Source: Euperipatoides rowelli (lineage: Eukaryota > Onychophora > Udeonychophora > Euonychophora > Peripatopsidae). Taken from it: 14,841 nucleotides of DNA. The stretch is from assembly GCA_003024985.2 (NCBI GenBank), contig PXIH01S0004539.1; one strand, 5' to 3'. The position numbers and the translations under genes were made by a program. The stretch's first letter is position 1; each line of letters starts with the position of its first letter. Below are positions 10,156 through 14,841 of the stretch, in pieces. Under the pieces are notes generated by a model. It saw only the letters and a program-made list of their open reading frames with translations. It searched no databases and was not told the origin of the DNA.

Positions 10156-10670
10156 TATTTTATTTTTTTTTCACTTTTAAAAATTCTATTATTATAAAAG
10201 AAAAGTGCAGCACAGCTTCTTAGTCAAAGAAACCAAAACCCATATCTTCATCAGACTGCTTCAGATTATTCCTTTTTCTTCTCTTCTTTTTTCGCCTCTT
10301 CCTTAGCAGGGACTGCTGCCCCTGCTCCACCACCAGCAGCAGCTGCAACTGGACTGGCTGCTACACAGCTACCGATATTGGTAATCAATGATTTGATATT
10401 GACACCTTCTAGAGCTCTAGCAAATAGACCTGGCCAGAAAGGCTCAACATCTACATTGGCTGCCTTTATAATGGTAGCAATCTTCTCACCAGTGATTGCA
10501 ATGTCATCATCTTGAAGAATCCAGGCCCCAAACACACAAGCTAGTTCGTCTTTTGAAGCCATTAAGCTAATGTATAAAATAGGATGTTTTAAAATAACAG
10601 TGCAAGTTGCCGGATTGGCCTTAGCTGCTTTTCAGAACCGTGCACTTTCCAGTCAATATGGCTGTAAAAA
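10156..10670 (-). mobile_element. RPLP1 retrocopy insertion unit with target duplications
   Basis: Ten identical bases AAAATCAAAG occur at 10146-10155 and 10671-10680 and bracket the RPLP1 copy. On the minus strand the unit starts with a T-rich leader ending in ACAG, then carries about 100 bases of 5' UTR-like sequence, the pseudogene, a short 3' UTR and an A-rich tail (about 10156-10172, A9-T-A4). An AATAAA-like hexamer lies within the tail (10159-10164). This layout fits LINE-mediated retrotransposition of a spliced mRNA. The duplications are A-rich, so their exact extent is uncertain. Confidence 0.6.
10220..10562 (-). pseudogene. RPLP1: RPLP1 (60S acidic ribosomal protein P1) processed pseudogene
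   Basis: An intron-free copy of the acidic stalk protein P1 is read from ATG (10560-10562). It has [10 protein letters not shown] at the start, the core [20 protein letters not shown], an Ala/Gly hinge and a Lys/Glu stretch. In P1 the stalk protein ends with a conserved acidic-hydrophobic tail that contacts elongation factors. Here an in-frame TAA at 10266-10268 ends the frame after 98 codons. The tail SDEDMGFGFFD is still legible at 10223-10255 but shifted by one extra base, followed by the ancestral stop at 10220-10222. The intact length would be about 113 residues, normal for the family. The N-terminal GAWILQ and later GSCVAAS look like decayed versions of SALILQ and GSGVGAA. Lack of introns, nonsense, frameshift and an A-rich 3' tail indicate a retrocopy. 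A transcribed truncated form cannot be excluded. Confidence 0.88.
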
Positions 10671-11449
10671 AAAATCAAAGAGTTTTTAATAAAATTTATG
10701 TTCATCTACAAACAGCCATCTGCTCAACACACGTTAGTTAAGTCTTATGAACCACTGTTGAAAAACATGATACAAGAGTCTGGCCGGCAAACTTCACACA
10801 GCACTTGAGTCCGGAAGTATGTCACATGATTAATATAGCTAGCTCTCAATTATTTTATTTAGTCTTAAACTTCATCTAAATGCTGACCCTACTAGTAATA
10901 AATAATTCTGACCCACTACCTAATAATAATCAAGAGTGATTAAAGTCATATTGACTTAAATCTTGTTAAACTTCAAGAAATAAATAAATGTTTTTGATAA
11001 TTTTTACATAACTCCCGATGGCCCAAACCATTTACCAATCATCAGACATTTTTGGACTCTGGTGCAATGTTAATATATACAGTATACGACAGGAGAAATT
11101 CCAGATGATTTTATGAGATCAGTAATGATTCCCATACGTAAGAAAAATAATATACTAAGTGTAAACTCAAAAATTATACTCAGCCCATCTTTAAAGTCAC
11201 TGGGTTTTTTTAAAAAAAAAAACTCCGAACTTGGAGTAAATGTACACGTTACGGACTACTGAAAGAGTAGGAAAAAAACGAGAGAAAGTCCGAGATTATT
11301 AAAATCTGCTTAACAGAGAAATAAAAAATGGAGACGAAAGGAGATAAAATGTACAGTATTAAAAAAAAAGTCTTTAAAAGCCTAATTTTAGCTAAACAAT
11401 TAGGTGAAGGTGCTTTTAGAGGTCTATCGTCAGACAGAAATACAGCCAT

Positions 11450-11540
11450 ATCTGTAGCTGGATTCGAACCTGCGATATCTGGCTTTAACATTTTAAAGTC
11501 AAACATGCTTGCTATCTGCCCAATCAGGACATCGACAGTA
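11450..11540 (-). repeat. tRNA-derived SINE remnant
   Basis: On the minus strand a perfect polymerase III B box GGTTCGAATCC lies at 11460-11470, preceded by GCA as in a T arm. About 60 bases upstream is a degenerate A box TGTCCTGATTG (11521-11531; 9 of 11 matches to TRGYNNANNNG). Between them TTTGAC and GTTAAA can pair as an anticodon-like stem around a T/A loop, resembling a Lys-type tRNA. The box spacing is longer than in a normal tRNA, the T stem has a mismatch and no acceptor stem closes it, so this is not a working tRNA. Sequence after the B box runs to a T-rich end near 11361-11369. This suggests a SINE head with an unrelated body. Confidence 0.55.
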
Positions 11541-11958
11541 GCAATTACTATATGATTGAATGGAAACATTTCATTTTTCAGCTTTTAAAAAACAGTCAGC
11601 ACCGCCAAAAAGATCTCATATAGTCAGAACAGAAAATTATGTGGAGTCTAGACAAAGATTAGACCAGTTGTCGTATTTGCCACATAAATATCAATGGAGT
11701 CTATTTTCCTCCATTTGGATTTTGATTGTGTTACAATGCATGTGGTAGCTAATCTGTATCCCGATCTTTTACTCGGATTCGGAGCGCGTACTAAGATATT
11801 GCTCAGAGTGTATTAAAATTCAAAACAGAGCATTCTCCAATTTTTTTACAATCCAAATTCTCTGAATTCAGAGCGTGCTCCAATATATTTAATGTGTTCA
11901 GAGATTTTTTAAAAACGTACCCCAGATGGATGCATTTTTGCATTTCTATATTTGTAAC

Positions 11959-12026
11959 GTACAATGAGGTATAATCATTGTCTAATTAGGAAAGTACAAT
12001 GAGGTATAATCATTGTCTAATTAGGA
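11959..12026. repeat. 35-bp tandem duplication, two copies
   Basis: A unit beginning GTACAATGAGGTATAATC occurs at 11959 and again at 11994. The first 33 bases of the two copies are identical. Each copy contains a small inverted pair CAATGA...TCATTG. Perfect identity indicates a recent slippage or duplication event. Confidence 0.85.
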
Positions 12027-12528
12027 TAATTTATTTTTAATCTGCACTTTTTTTTCCTCAATTATTTTACTTATGGGGGGGGGGGGGAACTAAACATGTG
12101 ATGATGTTGGATTGTTTTGTAAAGTAGATGTCAAAGTTTGTCATCCACTTCCTGGTTCTAGAAAAAAAATTGTTCTATCTGTATTCGCCCAATTAATAGC
12201 CAGAATTAAAAAAAAGTCTACATTTTTGACTTTGATTTTTTTTAAATATAAATGCTTCTGTATGCAAATAAGTAGGAATGTCTGTCATGTTTAACCAATC
12301 AACCTATCTCGGGAAAGTAACATTATTCCTCCTCTCCCCCCCCCCCCCACCTTATTTAATTCAGGGTTCAAAGCATAAAGGTGTAACTTGCATAACAGCT
12401 TACTCAAAGATAATAAAAAAAATAGGCATTTCTAAATCCTCATGCTTTAGCCTTAATAAAAACCATCAATTAATAAACGTATCATACTGATAAAAATAAC
12501 AAATTCCATCATTTATTGTCAAACTCAC

Positions 12529-12612
12529 ATTTAATAGGCTGAGATTGCATAAGTAAGACAGCGAGAACAAGCTTCATGGTATCCCAAATCCATAAGGTGT
12601 TTGGCATATTGT
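12529..12612 (-). CDS. WRAP73: WRAP73 internal exon, WD40 repeat with WIWD
   Basis: This exon of 84 nt follows an acceptor ggtttag at 12613-12619 and precedes a consensus donor GTGAGT beginning at 12528. It reads NMPNTLWIWDTMKLVLAVLL, then MQSQPIK, and leaves one base (T) that completes a Cys codon with the next exon. NMPNTLWIWD is the closing strand of a WD40 blade, with the WD dipeptide seen directly, and the following segment is the linker into the next blade. NMPN...W.WD is characteristic of WRAP73/WDR8 rather than of generic WD40 proteins. The 89-bp intron to the upstream exon is by far the shortest intron visible. Confidence 0.88.
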
Positions 12613-12701
12613 CTAAACCAAAAAAAAATCAAAACTTGTAAAAATATAAGAAATCAAAGAAAATGAAGAAATAAAAAGCAGATGACAGAAAAACAATTGA
12701 C
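12613..12701 (-). other. WRAP73: WRAP73 short intron, 89 bp, weak donor
   Basis: The intron runs from GTCAAT (from 12701) to ggtttag (acceptor at 12613-12619), with an AT-rich interior and a T-rich tract before the acceptor. The donor departs from GTRAGT at +3 to +5. The position is supported by the reading frame and by the restored RND motif across the junction. Confidence 0.75.
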
Positions 12702-12830
12702 CATTTCTAGAAGCTAAATAACAATTATCAGGACTGAAGGCTAGATATCCAATGCCTTGTTTGGGAAATGGCTTGTTAGAATCACATTTGAAGGTAGGGA
12801 TCTTAACTGGACGTATGAGAAGAATCTCAT
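12702..12830 (-). CDS. WRAP73: WRAP73 internal exon (most upstream in window)
   Basis: This exon of 129 nt lies between an acceptor ending ctttctag (12831 onward) and a donor starting GTCAAT at 12701. It enters with two bases of a split codon (AT), then reads EILLIRPVKIP, a variable linker, and GIGYLAFSPDNCYLASRN, and exits with one base (G). The LAFSPDN...LASRN stretch is the start of a WD40 repeat that continues in the next exon, where the split codon gives D and the family's RNDN motif. The preceding linker is the part that varies most between animals. The donor is poor: it has GT but lacks the usual AAGT/GAGT continuation. It is chosen because it alone preserves frame and the RND motif. 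The previous exon is not found in the remaining 2 kb of the window. Confidence 0.85.
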
Positions 12831-13725
12831 CTAGAAAGAAAAATAAGATTACCGTATTATAATCACTATATAAGTAATAAAAAAAAAGTAATAAATAAAA
12901 TACATTATAAACAGCAATTCATTTGAATATGATGATTTTTAGACCATTAAATTGGCAATATAATTAATGCTATTATCAAGATTATGAATCTGGTGATTTA
13001 GGACATAAACATATTAAAAAAAAAATAATTAAGATAATTCAACAGTGAAATCAAACTTAGATTACTTTGCTGTACTGGCTGTAAAATAAATAATATTAAT
13101 GAACCACCACCAGACATTAAAATATCCATTTATAATAAAATACATACAGTATACCTGACAATCACAGAATTTCCATCTTGTATTGTCTAGAAATAGTATT
13201 GGGATGTTCATATGTGTGGCAGGGAATTTGGGGGGGGGGGAGTTGTAGTGTACTATTTAGGCTAGGAGATTCTTGAATGTAGTCAAATTTTGTTTTAAAA
13301 TCTCTTACACATACCCTGTAAGTTGGAGATAGGATCAGTATAGTCTTAAGGTTAGAATATTGTTGAAATAGTTTATTATGCCAGATGTAAATTACTGATA
13401 ATTAGCAGACACATTAGTAGTTCCAAAATCTTGAATTGTTATTTTACAATTCAATATTTTGAAATTAAGAATGTCTCAGCTAAATATCGGTAATTTACAT
13501 TTGGAAGGTAGCCATCTTGAGGGGGGGGGGGGGGGTGTAAACTAGAATATAGCCTTGAATTGTGTACCCCAATGATATAGAAAACAATCCTACGGTATCT
13601 TGTTGGTGTGCCCCCTTAAAAATTAAGACAAAATTTTCATATCAATTATTATACTGTATATCAATCGATTAGTAAACAGCTGAAATGAAGCATTAGATAA
13701 AGAAGTCAGTGTTTAAGGTAAAACG

Positions 13726-13745
13726 TTTTTTTTTTTTTTTTTTTT
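13726..13745. repeat. T20 homopolymer
   Basis: Twenty consecutive T residues. Read on the minus strand this is an A20 tract and could be the tail of a decayed retroelement, but no element body is recognisable next to it. Confidence 0.8.
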
Positions 13746-14110
13746 AAATCACAGTTAAGAAATATCTTAACAGGGTAGCAACAACTTAAAAATCCTAACT
13801 GCTATGCCAAATTCATAGTAGTTGGCAACTCTGAGGCCTTGCTAAAGCTATATGGTTTGGGGTGGGGGGGGGGGGAGAACACATAAAATTGCCAAGTCAA
13901 TTAGTTTTTTTTTGCTAATGTTAAAATATTTTTTTTAATTGGAAGCGAACAAGTGATGTATTAATATCAAGTACAGTTTACCCCCTCCATAAATTACAAT
14001 TAAAGTTATACCTTCACGGTTAATTCAATCGATTATTTCATTGATGAGTGTAACCATTAATGCTCCTATAAGTTTAATATCCTGGGGCAAAATGTTTTAT
14101 TTCAGCATCA

Positions 14111-14352
14111 TTATTGGGTATGTTCTCCGAGGCGGAGGTTCGTGGATTGCCAAATATTTCTATCTTGATCTCTTCTTTTTAACACAGAGAATTGCCTGAT
14201 GTTAGCCCAGTCCTTAAAATCATCCAACCATTCTCTTCTTGGTCTTCCTCTTNACAGAGAATTGCCTGATGTTAGCCCAGTCCTTAAAATCATCCAACCA
14301 TTCTCTTCTTGGTCTTCCTCTTATTTTCCCCTCTCTGTCCATCTCTCAAATG
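14111..14352 (-). mobile_element. LINE reverse-transcriptase ORF, C-terminal fragment
   Basis: On the minus strand the motif EMDREGKIRGRPRREWLDD, then FKDW...LKRRDQDRNIWQS, is the familiar tail of endonuclease/reverse-transcriptase proteins of non-LTR retrotransposons (RGRPR..WLDD, then a basic QDR..W segment). Upstream bases (14353-14390) contain in-frame stops, so only the end of the protein survives. The frame reads continuously only if the 69-bp duplication at 14184-14322 is collapsed to one copy. The clade cannot be fixed from this tail alone. The fragment is inactive. Confidence 0.65.
14184..14322. repeat. Perfect 69-bp direct repeat separated by a single N
   Basis: Bases 14184-14252 and 14254-14322 are identical, starting ACAGAGAATTGCCTGATGTT, with N at 14253 between them. 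The 70-base offset shifts the LINE reading frame. Removing one copy plus the N restores a continuous RGRPRREWLDD...LKRRDQDRNIWQS frame. This is the signature of two contig ends that overlap but were joined across a nominal one-base gap. Confidence 0.9.
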
Positions 14353-14529
14353 CTGTTACTAGCCTAATTCCTGCTGATACTCTCCAGATATGCCGGCATA
14401 CTGTATCTGGAGAGGATCTTCCTTACTTCATCCCAAAGACTATAACCACCTCTCCATCATTACCACACTTCATTTCTGACAATACTGTTCATCAAATCTT
14501 TTTGTTTCAACAAGGATATTTACAGTATT

Positions 14530-14665
14530 GTAGTCCTCGAGGCCAGGTCTTGGTCTCGAGAGCTCTCGAGACCAATAGAACTTGGCCTTGGTCTTGTATC
14601 TAAAGATGTAGGCCTTGATCTTGGCCTTGAAATTTTATTATAACATGGACTCGGTCTTAGCCTTA
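14530..14665. repeat. GGCCTTGGTCTT-type simple repeats with 26-bp perfect palindrome
   Basis: Variants of CTTGG(C/T)CTT and AGGCCTTGATCTTGG recur through this stretch. At 14550-14575 the sequence TTGGTCTCGAGAGC and its exact reverse complement overlap to form a 26-base perfect palindrome with two CTCGAG sites. CCTCGAGG occurs just before it at 14535-14542. It is probably part of an unidentified interspersed repeat. Confidence 0.6.
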
Positions 14666-14695
14666 TTTATTTATTTTATTTATTTATCTATTTTG
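14661..14695. repeat. (TTTA)n microsatellite
   Basis: Near-perfect TTTA repeats, interrupted once by TTTTA and once by TCTA. They are followed by GGGATCTTCACCCCTAAG and CTCCTCCAGATCCCA. Such A/T tetranucleotide arrays often form the 3' tail of LINEs or SINEs on the opposite strand. Confidence 0.75.
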
Positions 14696-14841
14696 GGATC
14701 TTCACCCCTAAGTGCTCCTCCAGATCCCACGTTTGAGAATCAATAAAACATACAAAATAAGTTACAAAAATAAAAGTATACACAATTAAAACAAAAACAA
14801 CAATAAAACCAAAACACATTAAATCAAATAGTGTTATTTAC

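Larger units (their letters stand above)
8582..12528 (-). other. WRAP73: WRAP73 intron (3.9 kb) with nested insertions
   Basis: The intron is bounded by donor GTGAGT (from 12528) and acceptor tttgcag (8582-8588). It holds a piggyBac-type MITE, an RPLP1 retrocopy in the same orientation as the host gene, a tRNA-derived SINE remnant and a 35-bp tandem duplication. The stretches 8590-9366 and 10680-11300 contain no feature I can support. The frames at 9145-9342, 11249-11569, 11560-11748 and 12112-12490 are chance frames. Confidence 0.8.
2614..12830 (-). other. WRAP73: WRAP73 (WDR8) gene, 3' part, four coding exons
   Basis: This span joins four minus-strand exons encoding the C-terminal part of a WRAP73/WDR8-type WD40 protein. 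Exon order is 12830-12702, 12612-12529, 8581-8474, 2741-2614. All junctions are phase 1: the split codons resolve to D (G+AC), C (T+GT) and V (G+TT), leaving one open frame of about 148 codons to a TAG stop. Recognisable family landmarks in order are LAFSPDN, SRNDNMPNTLWIWD, IEWD, IYIWSPAGC and YSLNWHP. Established knowledge: WRAP73 works at centrosomes and spindle poles with SSX2IP/Msd1, anchoring microtubule minus ends and supporting cilium formation. The N-terminal WD40 repeats, start codon and promoter are outside the window. Identity is from recalled family sequence, not a search. Confidence 0.88.
12075..13875. repeat. Cluster of long G/C homopolymer runs
   Basis: G runs of 11 to 15 bases lie at 12075-12087, 13230-13240, 13521-13535 and 13864-13875, and a C13 run at 12336-12348. 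Others occur at 6566-6575 (G10), 7778-7788 (G11) and 1248-1261 (C14). In AT-rich DNA such runs are far from random expectation. Their lengths are likely to be polymorphic or miscalled. Confidence 0.8.
12831..14841 (-). other. WRAP73: Upstream WRAP73 intron, partial
   Basis: This is sequence upstream of the first recognised exon; its acceptor is ctttctag at 12831-12838. No further WRAP73 exon was found to the window edge. From 12840 to 14100 it holds AT-rich DNA with three long G runs and a 20-base T run (13726-13745). From 14111 onward it holds a LINE fragment and short repeats. Confidence 0.6.

Noticed and set aside
11249-11569. Overlapping open frames on both strands (106 and 75 residues)
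   Set aside because: They cover the tRNA-derived SINE head on opposite strands. The apparent peptides are translations of tRNA-like sequence.
11740-11930. Similar segments with TCAGAG and CTCCAAT as a possible MITE
   Set aside because: The copies are too diverged, and no inverted ends or target duplication could be defined.
13041-13100. A tttacag acceptor followed by a short stretch, as an additional upstream WRAP73 exon
   Set aside because: The frame stops within a few codons and no WD40 motif is present.
14199-14603. Plus-strand 134-residue open frame
   Set aside because: It is antisense to the LINE reverse-transcriptase tail and runs through the artefactual duplication and the N, so it is a shadow frame.
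1-14841. CRISPR arrays, prokaryotic operons, phage or plasmid functions
   Set aside because: No regularly spaced direct repeats were found. Spliced exons, MITEs, a SINE and a LINE show nuclear animal DNA.

Overview
This is an intron-dominated, AT-rich (visibly about 70% A+T) eukaryotic nuclear window. The protein signatures and the mobile elements (hAT and piggyBac MITEs, a LINE fragment, a tRNA-derived SINE) point to an animal, most likely an invertebrate; I cannot name the species. There is no bacterial-style gene organisation. Nearly all long open frames are chance frames in non-coding DNA.

The backbone of the window is the 3' end of one minus-strand gene that I recognise as WRAP73 (WDR8), a WD40 protein of centrosomes and spindle poles. 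Four coding exons can be read in transcription order: 12702-12830, 12529-12612, 8474-8581 and the terminal exon 2614-2741 with its stop codon. Splice phases agree at all three junctions. The three introns are 89 bp, 3,947 bp and 5,732 bp. Upstream exons lie beyond the right edge of the window.

The large introns are filled with mobile DNA. The last intron (2742-8473) holds two complete non-autonomous hAT elements with perfect 8-bp target-site duplications (3318-3964, 6054-6639), an orphan piggyBac-like end (near 3206), a GC-rich unidentified island (about 5110-5370) and a run of three perfect palindromes, one a 28-bp stem (7048-7146). The previous intron (8582-12528) holds a 615-bp piggyBac-type MITE flanked by TTAA (9371-9985), a nested retrocopy of ribosomal protein RPLP1 in the same orientation as the host gene (about 10156-10670; broken by a stop and a frameshift), a tRNA-derived SINE remnant (about 11450-11535) and a 35-bp tandem duplication. 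The right part (12831-14841) is upstream intron. It carries a LINE reverse-transcriptase tail in which a 69-bp perfect duplication separated by a single N looks like an assembly artefact.

The left 2.6 kb is the WRAP73 3' UTR plus apparently intergenic DNA. A plus-strand polyadenylation-like signal near 778 hints at a convergent neighbour. I found no convincing new biological system. The observations most worth a second look are the nested RPLP1 retrocopy, the MITE set and the palindrome cluster.
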